Below are positions 25,187 to 34,700 of a DNA stretch of 64,000 nucleotides, piece after piece. The position numbers and the translations under genes are program-made. Position 1 is the stretch's first letter. The number at the start of each line of letters is the position of its first letter. The DNA comes from Streptosporangium saharense (GTDB lineage: Bacteria > Actinomycetota > Actinomycetes > Streptosporangiales > Streptosporangiaceae), in the NCBI RefSeq assembly GCF_014203715.1, contig NZ_JACHJP010000012.1, positions 62,001 through 126,000 on the forward strand. The letters are read 5' to 3'. The notes beneath the pieces are model-generated. The model saw only the letters and a list, made by a program, of their open reading frames with translations. It was not told where the DNA came from and did not search any database.

Positions 25187-26959
25187 TCAGCAGTCGGGCG
25201 CGCAGAGACGGCGCCGCATCCCTTCGAGGAAGAAGGTTCGCACCTGCCCGATGTCCTTGGCGATGTAGGCCTCGCCCCCGGTAGCCCTGGCCAGCGCCTC
25301 CATCTGGCGCCTGCCCCTGGGAGCGTCCGGCCCGAAGGCGATGATCAGGATGCTGACCGGCCTTTCCTGGTCGTACTCCCGCTTGAGCCTCCTGAGGATC
25401 TCCCGGTCGCCGATGCCGCCCTCGGGGTCGTCGTTGCCGGCGCCGTCCGTCAGGACCACCACGGTGTTGATCTTGTCGCCCTGGTACTCCTCGTTCATCC
25501 GCCGGTAGGCGGCGGCGAGGGTGTCGTTGAGCCCGGTGTCGCCGGTCGGCCTGGCCCTGGTCGTGGCCAGCTTCTGGTTGATCAGGTCCCTGCGCAGGAC
25601 GCCGTCCAGGTTCTCGGTCAGCGGGCCGACCGGGACCGTCTCGCGGTAGTCGACGCCCCGGCCGCCCAGGTTCGTGGAGAACTCCCACACCCCGATCTCG
25701 CTCTTGACCGGGAACAGCTTGATGCCCTCGGTGGCGATCCTGGTGATCGCGCGCATCCGGGTCAGGCCGGTCCCCGGCACGGGCCGCGCCATGGTGCCCG
25801 AGACGTCCAGCAGGGTGAGCAGCCTGGTGCCGAGGTTCAGCCGGGACCACGAGCGCGACAGCCCGGCGACGGTCGCGGCGTCGGGCAGCGGCAGCGTCCG
25901 CGGCGCCTGGGCACGGAAGCCGGAGACGCCGAGGAGCGCGGTGCCCGCCCCGCCGTCGGGGGTGCGGAAGCCCCGGTCCTGGAGGTCCTTCCTGGCAGCC
26001 TCGGTGCCGAGGTCGCGCAGGAACGCCTGGGCGGCGGTGCGTACGGTGGCGTCCTTGGCGGTGACGACCGCCGGGTAGTCGAGGTCGATCGTCCCCTCGG
26101 CCGGATACAGCGGGACGACGGGGACCTGCGGCTTCCTGCCGGTGTCGAAGGCCCACACGCCCTGCTCGGAGGCGACGCCGACGGGGGTCCTGCTGCCCTT
26201 GACGCCGAGGCTGGCCAGCAGCGCGTCCTGGTCGCGGACCGTCGATCCGGACAGCGTCTTGAGCGCTCCGGCCAGCTCCTCCTGACCGATCCCCGAGGCC
26301 GTGGCCGTACCCGAGGCGGCGAGCAGCGCGCCGAGCCCCGCCGCGTTGAGCGAGGGGTCGAGCGCGAGCACCCGCACCCTGCGCCCCGGGCCCTCGGGGT
26401 CCGTCACGTTCGCGGCGGCGAGCATGCCCTTCCAGCTCGCCCCGCCGAGGTCGTCGCCGAGCTGCTGGGCGGCGGTGCCCGGGGCGGCCAGCACGACGGG
26501 GGAGCGGGCGACGGAGGGGCCGGGAGCGGGGAAGGCCGGGTCCTTGGCGCGCAGACCGTTCACCCAGAGGGAGGAGTCGGGGATCCACACGTCCATCGCG
26601 CCGACCTCGCCCCCGCTGCCGCCCAGCCCGGAGGCCACGGCCGAGGAGGCGGTCCCGGTCACCGTGACGGTCGCGCATCCGCCCCCGGTCTCGCGGGAGG
26701 TCCTGGTGAAGCGTCCGGCGATCTCGGACAGGGCGGGCTGGATGTCGGGTGAGGCGGTCACCCGCAGCGTGACCGTGCCGTGCGCGCACCCGCGGTCCCG
26801 GTTGACGATCACGAAGGCGGCGACGCCGAGCAGTACGGCGAGGGCGACCGAGCCCGCCAGCGGCACGAGCACCGCCCCGCGTCCACTCTTGCGCCGCCGC
26901 GGCAGGTTGTAGGAGGCGTAGCCGTCGTCGAGCTCATCCGTCCTGTGACGTCCGCTCAC
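25187..26959 (-). CDS. Membrane-anchored substrate-binding-like plus von Willebrand A protein
   Basis: 590 residues. Short cytoplasmic tail, membrane helix 28-52, then an extracellular region like a periplasmic binding protein (about 62-330: TLRVTASPDIQPALSEIAGRF..., VDVW-type and PVVLAAPG motifs), followed by a VWA domain (about 375-575). The MIDAS motif is LDVSGTMA, with TGDTGLNDTLAAAY and VVLTDGAGND as the other metal-ligand segments. The fusion suggests metal-dependent protein binding at the cell surface, perhaps coupled to ligand sensing. GTG start 26959 after GAGGG. Stands alone on the minus strand. Confidence 0.85.
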   Translation of the reverse strand: MSGRHRTDELDDGYASYNLPRRRKSGRGAVLVPLAGSVALAVLLGVAAFVIVNRDRGCAHGTVTLRVTASPDIQPALSEIAGRFTRTSRETGGGCATVTVTGTASSAVASGLGGSGGEVGAMDVWIPDSSLWVNGLRAKDPAFPAPGPSVARSPVVLAAPGTAAQQLGDDLGGASWKGMLAAANVTDPEGPGRRVRVLALDPSLNAAGLGALLAASGTATASGIGQEELAGALKTLSGSTVRDQDALLASLGVKGSRTPVGVASEQGVWAFDTGRKPQVPVVPLYPAEGTIDLDYPAVVTAKDATVRTAAQAFLRDLGTEAARKDLQDRGFRTPDGGAGTALLGVSGFRAQAPRTLPLPDAATVAGLSRSWSRLNLGTRLLTLLDVSGTMARPVPGTGLTRMRAITRIATEGIKLFPVKSEIGVWEFSTNLGGRGVDYRETVPVGPLTENLDGVLRRDLINQKLATTRARPTGDTGLNDTLAAAYRRMNEEYQGDKINTVVVLTDGAGNDDPEGGIGDREILRRLKREYDQERPVSILIIAFGPDAPRGRRQMEALARATGGEAYIAKDIGQVRTFFLEGMRRRLCAPDC

Positions 26960-27132
26960 GATGCCCTCTTCGCGTTCGATGTCCGGAAACTAGCGGGTCA
27001 CCTTATACGGAGGTTCTCCACAATGTTCACGGAACTGTACTGGGAACGCTTAAAGTGGTGAAACACCCTTTTTGCTGTGTAAATCGCCCTACGCGTTAGA
27101 AAACGATCTCTGTGCCGTATGGGGAGCGCGGT

Positions 27133-27792
27133 TCAGTGATGGCAGACGTGCCCGCGCCAGGCCTTGCGCCCCTCGTGTACGGCCACCGCGGCCAGCAGCG
27201 TCGCCATGACCGGGTCGGCCCACCGGAACCCGAGGCCGTTCAGCGCGATCCCGGCCAGCACGCCCGCGGCCTGCGAGGCGCACAGCAGGTTCTGGGTGCC
27301 CTCCCCCGAGGTCGCCGCCGAGCCGAGCCGCGCCCCCAGCCGCCGCTTGGCCACCCCCAGGAACGGCATGACGACCAGGCTGACCGCCGTGACCACGGCG
27401 CCGAACACGCTCGGCCTGGCCGCGTGCCCCGCCCACAGGTCGTAGAGCACGTGAAGCGCCAGGTAGGGGGCGAGCATCCAGAAGCTGATCGCCACCGCCC
27501 TGCCCGCCCTGACCTCGGCGTCCGCGGAGCAGGTCCGCGACCCGGTGAAGCGCCACACGACGATGAGGCTGGCCACGGCCTCGACGAGTGAGAACATGCC
27601 CCAGCCGATCAACGCGACCGAGTGTGCGGCGAGTCCGGCGGCGATGCCGAGAGCGCTCTCGACCCCAAGCCAGGCGAGCGTCGCCAGCGAGAGGGCGCGT
27701 GCCGTACGGGCGTCGCGCAGCCAGTGGGCGCTCGCGGGCGCGCGGGGTGTGCTGCGGTGGGCCGTGGTGGTTCCTGAATCCCCAAATATCAC
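27133..27792 (-). CDS. CDF-like cation transporter
   Basis: About 219 residues with five to six membrane helices and the cation diffusion facilitator pattern: SLATLAWLGVESALGIAAGLAAHSVALIGWGMFSLVEA (helices 1-2, with polar residues at the metal-site positions) and GLGFRWADPVMATLLAAVAVHEG near the end. It lacks a long C-terminal cytoplasmic domain and the usual HxxxD/DxxxD pair is altered, so transport is not certain. The start is unclear: GTG 27792 or TTG 27834 are possible, neither with a good ribosome-binding site. Divergent from the DUF4184 gene. Confidence 0.72.
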   Translation of the reverse strand: MIFGDSGTTTAHRSTPRAPASAHWLRDARTARALSLATLAWLGVESALGIAAGLAAHSVALIGWGMFSLVEAVASLIVVWRFTGSRTCSADAEVRAGRAVAISFWMLAPYLALHVLYDLWAGHAARPSVFGAVVTAVSLVVMPFLGVAKRRLGARLGSAATSGEGTQNLLCASQAAGVLAGIALNGLGFRWADPVMATLLAAVAVHEGRKAWRGHVCHH

Positions 27793-27914
27793 GGCGGGTA
27801 ACTTACACGCCACGCCCCGTGGTGGCGGCGCCAATCCGTGAGCCGCCCGGTGACGAGCGTGGCGCCGTAGTCTCCTGAGGAAGAACGAACCACCCGATCT
27901 CAGGAGAAAGTTTC

Positions 27915-28685
27915 GTGCCCTTCACGCCCAGCCACGTCGCCGCCGTGCTGCCGTTGATCTCCTCGGCGCGGACCCGCAAGGTCCTCGACCCCTGGGCGCT
28001 CGCGCTGGGCACGATGGTGCCCGACCTGCCGATCTTCCTGCCCTTCCTGCCGAACTACGGGATCTGGCACTCGGTGCCCGGGGCCTTCACCCTCGACCTG
28101 CTCGCCGTCCTGGTGCTGTTCGCCGTCTTCCACGGGCTGCTGCGCGACCCGCTGACCGCGCTGCTGCCCGCGAGCCTGGCGGGCAGGGCGGCCTCGCTGG
28201 CCCCGAGATACGAGATCGGGCTGCTGCCCGCCGTGGCCGCCGGTGGCGTCGTTGGCTCCCTCACCCACCTGCTGTGGGACTCCTTCACCCACCACTACGG
28301 CCTCCAGATCTGGGGCTGGTCCTGGCTGGCCACGCCCCTCGTCGGCCAGGTTCCGGCCTTCCGCGTGCTCCAGTACCTGTCGAGCGTGGTCGGGCTGACC
28401 CTCGTGGTGTGGTGGTCCTGGCGCGGCCTGGCCCGGATGGCCCCGGTCGCGGTGCCGGAGCGGCTCGTGCTCTCCACTCCCGTACGGCTCGGCGTGATCC
28501 TGGCGGCGGTGGCCGCGACCCTGGGCGGGGCGGCGGTGTGGCCCGTGCTCTTCCCGCCGAGGGGCGGGACCGAGCTGATCACCAGGCTGGGCGCGGGAAC
28601 GCTCGCCGGACTCGGCACGCTGCTGGTCGTCTACGCCGTGATGTGGCAGCTACGCAAGGCCGTGGCAGTATTCCAGGATGCCTGA
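27915..28685 (+). CDS. DUF4184 membrane protein
   Basis: 256 residues with six predicted helices. N-terminal MPFTPSHVAAVLPL and the HLLWDSFTHHYG motif (His-Asp-His cluster, about 115-127) are the DUF4184 signature, which recalls metal-dependent membrane hydrolases such as YdjM. GTG start after AGGAG with 7-8 bases spacing. The last codons overlap the next gene by 8 bases, so it is co-transcribed with the TrmH-type methyltransferase. Confidence 0.87.
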   Translation: MPFTPSHVAAVLPLISSARTRKVLDPWALALGTMVPDLPIFLPFLPNYGIWHSVPGAFTLDLLAVLVLFAVFHGLLRDPLTALLPASLAGRAASLAPRYEIGLLPAVAAGGVVGSLTHLLWDSFTHHYGLQIWGWSWLATPLVGQVPAFRVLQYLSSVVGLTLVVWWSWRGLARMAPVAVPERLVLSTPVRLGVILAAVAATLGGAAVWPVLFPPRGGTELITRLGAGTLAGLGTLLVVYAVMWQLRKAVAVFQDA

Positions 28686-29511
28686 AGCCGCCGATTCCCG
28701 TCACCTGGCCGACTACGCGAACCTGCGCGACGTCGAACTGCGCAAGAGCCTCGAAGCGGAGCACGGCCTGTTCGTCGCCGAGGGGGAGAAGGTGATCCGC
28801 AGGGCCGTGGCCGCCGGATACCCGGTGCGTTCGGTGCTGCTGACCCGGCGCTGGGCCGACTCCCTGGCCGACCTGCTCGACGGTCTCGGCGAGCGGGTCC
28901 ACGTGGTCGAGGACCACGAGATGGAGGAGATCGCCGGGTTCCCCGTCCACCGGGGCGCCCTGGCCGCCATGGACCGCAAGCCCCTGCCCACGGTCGCCGA
29001 GACGCTGGACGGCGGCGCCCGGCGCGTCCTCGTCCTTGAGGACCTCGTTGACCACGGCAACGTCGGCGCGATCTTCCGGTGCGCCGCCGCGCTCGGCGTC
29101 CACGCGGTGATCCTGTCGCCCCGCTGCGCAGACCCGCTGTACCGCAGGTCGGTGAAGGTGTCGATGGGCGCCGTCTTCGCGATTCCCTACGCGCGGATGA
29201 CCAACTGGTACGACGGCCTCGCCGAACTGCGCGCCGCGGGCTTCCTGACCCTGGCGCTCACCCCCGCCCAGAGCGCGACCCCGATCGACACGGCCGGTAC
29301 GGCGGAGCGGACGGCCCTCCTGCTCGGTTCGGAGGGCGACGGCCTGTCCTCCCGCTGGCTGCACGAGGCCGACCGGCCGGTGTGCATCCCGATGAGCTCG
29401 GCCGCGATGAGCCTGGGCGTCGACTCCCTCAACGTGGTCGCGGCGGCGGCCATCGCCTGTCATGGCCTGATGCGCGGTGTCCCCGCCACCGAGGCCACCG
29501 AGGGGCGTTAG
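28678..29511 (+). CDS. TrmH/SpoU-family RNA 2'-O-methyltransferase
   Basis: 277 residues. N-terminal substrate-binding domain (LADYANLRDVELRKSLEAEHGLFVAEGEKVIRRA), then the SPOUT knot: VLVLEDLVDHGNVGAIFRCAAALGV (motif 1 with the catalytic Asn), LLLGSEGDGLSSRWL (motif 2) and VCIPMSSAAMSLGVDSLNVVAAAAI (motif 3). This AdoMet enzyme methylates ribose of rRNA or tRNA; the nucleotide cannot be told from sequence alone. It overlaps DUF4184 by 8 bases and converges on the carboxypeptidase gene with 4 bases of overlap. Confidence 0.92.
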   Translation: MPEAADSRHLADYANLRDVELRKSLEAEHGLFVAEGEKVIRRAVAAGYPVRSVLLTRRWADSLADLLDGLGERVHVVEDHEMEEIAGFPVHRGALAAMDRKPLPTVAETLDGGARRVLVLEDLVDHGNVGAIFRCAAALGVHAVILSPRCADPLYRRSVKVSMGAVFAIPYARMTNWYDGLAELRAAGFLTLALTPAQSATPIDTAGTAERTALLLGSEGDGLSSRWLHEADRPVCIPMSSAAMSLGVDSLNVVAAAAIACHGLMRGVPATEATEGR

Positions 29512-30464
29512 GCGTCGCCGCTGAGAGTTCCGCCGTCCCCGCCCGTGTTCGTGTCCGTGCCCGTGACCTGCTCGCCCGCCCAGTCCAGGAGCCGGTTGGC
29601 GGTCTGGAAACGGCGCTCGGACTTCGCGTCGCCGAGGAGCACACCGACGAACCGGTGGCCGTCCCGGTCGGCGGCGAACGTCAGGCAGTAACCCGCGGCC
29701 CGGGTGTAGCCGGTCTTCACACCCAGCGCGCCGGACGTCTTGCCGAGCAGCTTGTTGGTGTTGGTCCAGGTGTGGGCCCGGTGGACCTTGGAGGCGGCCA
29801 CGGTGTAACGCCTGGTCGAGGAGATGCCCAGCAGCACCGGGTCACCCAGCGCGACCTGGGCGAGCTTGGCCTGGTCCTGGGCGGTCGAGTAGCCACCGGA
29901 CGGCTTGGGCAGCCCGTCGGTGTTGGTGTAGCGGGTGCCCGTCAGCCCGAGCGAACGGGCCGTGGCGTTCATCTTGGCCACGAACTTCGCCTCGCCGGGG
30001 CCGTAGACGCGGGCCAGCGCGTGGGAGGCGTCCGCCCCCGAGGGGAGCATCACCCCGTGCAGCAGGTCCCTGACGGTCAGGCGCTCCCCGGCGCGCAGTG
30101 AGGCGCTGGTCGCGTCGTTCGTGGCGGCGTGCCGTACGTCATCGGCGTTGATCTTCACGACGTCGTCGAGACCGGCCTCGCGCAGCACGACGTAGGCCGT
30201 CATGACCTTGGTCAGGCTGGCGATCGGCACCCGCTTGGTGGCCTGCTTGGCGAGCAGCGGCCTGCCGGTGGTCGTGTCGAGCAGGTAGGCGACCTTCGCG
30301 GCCACCGCGGGAGCGGCCGAGGCCGTCTTCGTGGCGGCCTTCGGCACGACCGGCGCGGCCAGCGGTGTGGCGTGCGCCGGTACGGCGAGCCCGGCTGTCA
30401 TGGTGGCCGCGGCCAGGGCGGTACAGGCGAAAAGACGGATTCCCCCGGTTTGCATGGGAAACAT
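29508..30464 (-). CDS. D-alanyl-D-alanine carboxypeptidase (S11)
   Basis: 318 residues. Signal peptide (RLFACTALAAATMTAGLAVPAHA), then the S11 penicillin-binding fold: SxxK motif IASLTKVM, second motif PSGADASHALA, and KTG in GVKTGYT. It trims the terminal D-Ala from peptidoglycan stems outside the membrane. The second motif reads SGAD rather than the usual SGN, which is a less common variant. There is no C-terminal amphipathic anchor. ATG 30464 or 30455; neither has a clear ribosome-binding site. Follows the DedA gene by 52 bases, probably in the same transcript. Confidence 0.88.
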   Translation of the reverse strand: MFPMQTGGIRLFACTALAAATMTAGLAVPAHATPLAAPVVPKAATKTASAAPAVAAKVAYLLDTTTGRPLLAKQATKRVPIASLTKVMTAYVVLREAGLDDVVKINADDVRHAATNDATSASLRAGERLTVRDLLHGVMLPSGADASHALARVYGPGEAKFVAKMNATARSLGLTGTRYTNTDGLPKPSGGYSTAQDQAKLAQVALGDPVLLGISSTRRYTVAASKVHRAHTWTNTNKLLGKTSGALGVKTGYTRAAGYCLTFAADRDGHRFVGVLLGDAKSERRFQTANRLLDWAGEQVTGTDTNTGGDGGTLSGDA

Positions 30465-30516
30465 GGTGGCAGAAACGGCGTGACAGCGCGGCACGACGCG
30501 GGTCACGTGACACGGG

Positions 30517-31050
30517 TCACGCGACGGGGACCTCGTCCCTGGCCCGCCGCGCGCTCCTGCGATGCCGTACGAACAGGAGGACCGCCACGGCAACCACGAC
30601 GAGACCCGCGCCCGCGAGCAGCGGCGACTCGGCCGCCAGTTTGAGCCAGCCCCACAGCAGTGAGTACAGGCCGAAGGAGGTGACGGGAACCCACGTCAGG
30701 CAACCAAGGGCGCTGGCCACGACGTACCACGGATACGAGACACGCAGCACCCCGGCGGCCCAGGGGAGCGTGTGCCGCAGCCCGGGAACCCAGAAGCACC
30801 CGTAGACGGCCAGCGCGCCCCACCTGCTGACGGCGTTCTCGACCCTGCGGATGGCGTCCTGGCTGATCCGCCTGCCCACCCGCGTCGCGTAGAGCCTCGG
30901 ACCGAGTTTCCTGCCGATCCAGTAGTAGGCCTGGAAGGCGCCGAAGAGAGCGATCCCCCCGATGAGCACCCAGAGCCACAGGGGCATTCCCAGAACTGAA
31001 GCCGAAGTCGGGTCCGGGATGCCTGCCGCGAACGACCGCACTGTGAACAT
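30517..31050 (-). CDS. DedA-family (VTT-domain) membrane protein
   Basis: 177 residues. DedA core: AYYWIGRKLGPRLYATRVGRRISQDAIRRVENAVSRWGALAVYGCFWVPGLRHTLPWAAGVLRVSYPWYV, with the conserved Arg after the P-G motif and the helix-breaking Gly. DedA proteins are thought to flip phospholipids or undecaprenyl phosphate. ATG 31050 chosen over the adjacent GTG 31053. An IdeR-type iron box lies 36 bp upstream, the main regulatory clue. Same direction as the carboxypeptidase, which would recycle the same lipid carrier's product. Confidence 0.88.
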   Translation of the reverse strand: MFTVRSFAAGIPDPTSASVLGMPLWLWVLIGGIALFGAFQAYYWIGRKLGPRLYATRVGRRISQDAIRRVENAVSRWGALAVYGCFWVPGLRHTLPWAAGVLRVSYPWYVVASALGCLTWVPVTSFGLYSLLWGWLKLAAESPLLAGAGLVVVAVAVLLFVRHRRSARRARDEVPVA

Positions 31051-31085
31051 CACCGCCCCGCTGGTTTCCCTGCCGTATGCCGATA

Positions 31086-31104
31086 TTAGGGCAGGCTTAC
31101 CTGA
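31086..31104. promoter_or_regulatory. IdeR/DmdR-type iron box
   Basis: TTAGGGCAGGCTTACCTGA matches the 19-bp iron-box consensus (TTAGGTTAGGCTAACCTAA) at 15 positions, with both AGG and CCT half sites and the central GCT intact. It is 36 bp before the DedA start and 119 bp before the secreted-protein gene on the other strand. Confidence 0.65.
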
Positions 31105-31222
31105 CCCTGTCCAGGGGGTACGACGCGAGTCCGGCCACTCGTCGTGTCACTGCAACCGGACGTCAAGCGGAGATCAACCATTCGAGGCTACATGTAAGGG
31201 CAGAAACAGGGAGGGAACAGCC

Positions 31223-31750
31223 ATGAGTCCGCGAGGCAGTCTCACGCCGGTGGTGGCCAGTGGAACCGCGAGCGTCGTGAAACTGCTGGTCGCCACGCTC
31301 GCCTTCGTCGGCGCCTACGTCGGCATCGAGGCGCCGGGCGCCACCGTCGTCCCGGCGCGGGCCGCCGGTTCCGGCAGCGTCCAGGTGGAGACCGTGGTGC
31401 TGTCGTCCCGGTCCATGCAGGAGACCACGGCGCAGGCCCCCGCGGAGGGCACGGTCGTCGTCACCCCCGCCACCGGGGGCGGCTCGTGCGACAGGCCGTA
31501 CCAGGCGCGAAGCGTCGTCGGCAACCCGCACCCCGACCGGACCGTCTCGTACGGCTGGCGCCTGCAGCGCTGGAGCACGGCCTCCCAGAGCTGGCGCACC
31601 TACCTGAGCGGCGGCTCCGGCTTCACCGGTGGGAGCCAGACCGTCGAGTGGCAGCCCAGGGTCGTCGACAACCCCGGCGTGTACCGCGTCACGCTCTCCG
31701 TCCCCGGCCGTCCCTCGGCGCACAGCGCCAGGTTCCGCGTGAGCTGCTGA
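31223..31750 (+). CDS. Secreted protein with Ig-like C-terminal domain
   Basis: 175 residues. Signal peptide or N-terminal anchor (VVKLLVATLAFVGAYVGIEAPGATVVPARA). The mature part ends in a domain with two Cys (GGSCDRPYQARS and FRVSC) and a beta-rich pattern (VSYGWRLQRWSTASQSWRTYLSG, VYRVTLSVPG) that looks Ig- or fibronectin-like. No definite family recognised. ATG follows GGAGGG by 7 bases. The iron box upstream may also serve this gene. Confidence 0.72.
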   Translation: MSPRGSLTPVVASGTASVVKLLVATLAFVGAYVGIEAPGATVVPARAAGSGSVQVETVVLSSRSMQETTAQAPAEGTVVVTPATGGGSCDRPYQARSVVGNPHPDRTVSYGWRLQRWSTASQSWRTYLSGGSGFTGGSQTVEWQPRVVDNPGVYRVTLSVPGRPSAHSARFRVSC

Positions 31751-31756
31751 GAGCCC

Positions 31757-34700
31757 TCAACCGCCGAGTGAGCGCTGCGCCGCCTCGACCCAGCGGGCCA
31801 CCCCGACCCGCTGGGCGACCGCCAGCGCGTCCTCGTAGTGCGGACGCACCGCGTCGGAGAAGCCCAGCCTGAGCGCCAGGTCACCCAGGGTCAGCGAGAC
31901 CGGCCACAGCGCGACCACGCCCGTCCCCGCCCCCGCGATCCGCTCGGCGAACGGCTTGAGCGTGTCGTAGGCCTCGGTCATCCGCTCCCGGTCGTCCAGG
32001 AGCATCCCGGCCAGGGCCCGCCAGATCATCGCCAGCTCGTAGAGGAAGTCGGGACGGACCGGCGTCTTGACCGCGATGACCGCCTTGGCGTCCCGCACGT
32101 GCCCGGCCGAGGCCAGCGCCACGGCGTAGGCGTCGAGGGTCCACTTGGCCCCCCGCTGGTGGGCCTCGGCCAGCGGCTCGACCATGTCCGCGGCCTGGCC
32201 GTTGACCAGGTGCAGGCAGAACGTGGTGATCAGCGGCAGGTCCTGGCGGCCTTCGAGCATCCCCGCCCGCGCGGTCAGCCGCGCGGCGTCGCGGTAGGCG
32301 CGCTCGGCTCCGGCGAAGTCACCGGCGATCATCAGCCGCTGCCCCGCGTACCACGCGCCCACGGCGGCGGGGGCGGGCAGGCCGTACTGCCTGGCGAGGC
32401 GTTCCGCGGCGGCCACGTGCGCGTCGGCCTCGGCGAACGCGCCGGAGGCGGCGGAGCACTCCATCAGCACCAGGTGCGCCAGCGCCTGGACGGAGACCTG
32501 GCCGGTCGTCTTGCCGACCTCCAGCAGCTCCCTGCCGATGACCTCGCGCTCCCCGACGGGCGTGATGCCGTACGACTGACGCAGCCGCCCGCTCAGCGCG
32601 GTCGCCAGCAGCGCCGGGTCGCCACTGCGCCTGGCCAGCTCCTCCGCCTCAAGCGAGGCCTGCTCACCCCTGGGAGTCGCCGACCCCTCAAGCTCAAGCG
32701 CCAGCGTGGCCAGCAGGCTCGCCCGCAGCGACTGCTCGCCCGCGGGCAGCTCGACCAGCGCCTGCTCGGCGACGTCCACGATCTCCCACGCGGTACGGGT
32801 GAAGTCACGCGCCATGCCCTTGTGCGGTACGGCCAGCGAGGCGGCGACCCTGGCGGTCAGCTCCAGGTTGCCCAGCGGCAGGGCCGTGTCCATCGCCTCG
32901 CGCCGCCGCCTGCGGGCCGCGGCCATGTCCCCGCACACCGCCAGCGCCTTGATCAGGTTCAGGGTCAGCAGCAGGCGCTCACGGGTGGTCTCCGGCGTCG
33001 AGGCGGCCCCCGACCTGTCGAAGGCCGCGATGGCCTTCTCCCACAGCGAGGCCGCCTCACGGTGGGCGAAACGCCGCTCCGCCTGCTCGGCGGCCAGTCC
33101 CGCGTAGCGCACCGCCTTGGCCGCGGTCTCCGTCGTGCCCGCCGCGTCGTAGTGGTGGGCGAGCGCGGCCACGTCCCCCGGATGCCTGCGCTCGATCGCC
33201 GCGGCGACGGCGGCGTGCAACCGGGAACGGCGCAGCCTGGAGGCGTCCGAGTAGACCGTGTCCCGGACCAGGTCGTGGTCGAAGCGGAGCATGCCGGGAC
33301 CCGGCTCGGTGACCAGCCCGGCGAGCAGCGCCGCCTCGACCGCCTCGACCACCGCGTCCTCGTCACCCGCGACGTCGACCAGCACGTCCACGTCCACGTC
33401 ACGACCGATCACCGCGGCCTGCAGCAGGATCTGCTGGGCGGTGGCGGGCAGCCGGGAGATCCGGCGCCGCAGCACGTCACGGACCCCGGACGGCACCCCG
33501 GAGATCACCTCGGCCGCCGTCGCCCGGTCGCTCACCGCCTCGGCGTCGAGCAGGCGCACGGTCTCACGGACGAAGAACGGGTTGCCGCCGGTCCGCTCGA
33601 CGATGCTGTTGACCGCGTCCTCGTCAACCGCGCGCACGCAGGTCGCCCTGACCAGCTCGGCGACCGCCTTGGCGTCAAGCCCCGTCAGGCCGACCCGCAC
33701 CGGGCCGAGCCTGGCCAGCGCGGCGAGCACGTCCGCCTGCTGGTCGCTCAGCTCACTGTCCCTGCAGGTCACCACGAGCAACACCCGGCTGGTCGCCAGC
33801 AGGCTCGGCAGCGCCCGCAGCAGCGCGAGCGTCTGGTCGTCGGCCCAGTGCAGGTCCTCAAGCGTCAGCAGGATCGGCCGCTCCTTGGCGACGGCGGCCA
33901 GATAACCGCCCACCGCCCGGTGCAGCCGGAACCCCCCGGAGACCTGGTCGTCGTCGGGCTCGGCCGCGGCGTCGTCCAGCAGCGGCGCCAGCAGCGGGGC
34001 GTACTCACCCGCCCCCGTGACGTTCACCAGGGTGCGCAGGATCTCCACCCACGCCCAGCCGGGAGGGGTCGCGCTGCTGTCCGGGCACGCGCCAGAGGAG
34101 GTGCCCCAGCCGTCGTCGGAGAGCTGCTTGGCGAGCCTGCGGACCAGCGTCGTCTTGCCCGCGCCCGCGTCGCCGCTGATCACGGCCGCGGTGAACCGGC
34201 CCGTCCTGGCCGCCGCGGTCACCAGCCTGCTCAGCTCCGCGTCCCGCCCGACGAACGGCTCCGGCTCAAGGGGCGGCAGCTCGGCCGGGGCCGCCGCGGG
34301 CCGGGGCGGCCAGGTGTCGGCGGGCACCGCCGTACGCTGCCTGGCCAGCGGGACGGCGAGCTGGAGGCCCGGATCCTGCGCCAGGATGTCCGACTCCAGC
34401 TTGCGCAGCGCGGGACCGGGGTCGATGCCCAGCTCCTCGGCGAGGATCGTGCGGGCCCTGCGCAGCGCGGACAGCGCGTCCGCCTGCCGCCCGCACCGGT
34501 ACAGGCCCAGGGCGAGCAGCCGCCAGCCCTCCTCGCGGAGCGGATGCTCGGCGGTCAGCGCCTCCAGGTCGGGCACGGCCTCGGCGGGCAGCCCCAGGCG
34601 CAGGCTGCTGTCGGCGTGCCGCTCACGGGCCACCAGCCTCAGCTCGGCCAGGCGGTTCACCTCGGCCTCCGCCCACGGCTGGTCGGCGAAGTCGGAGTAC

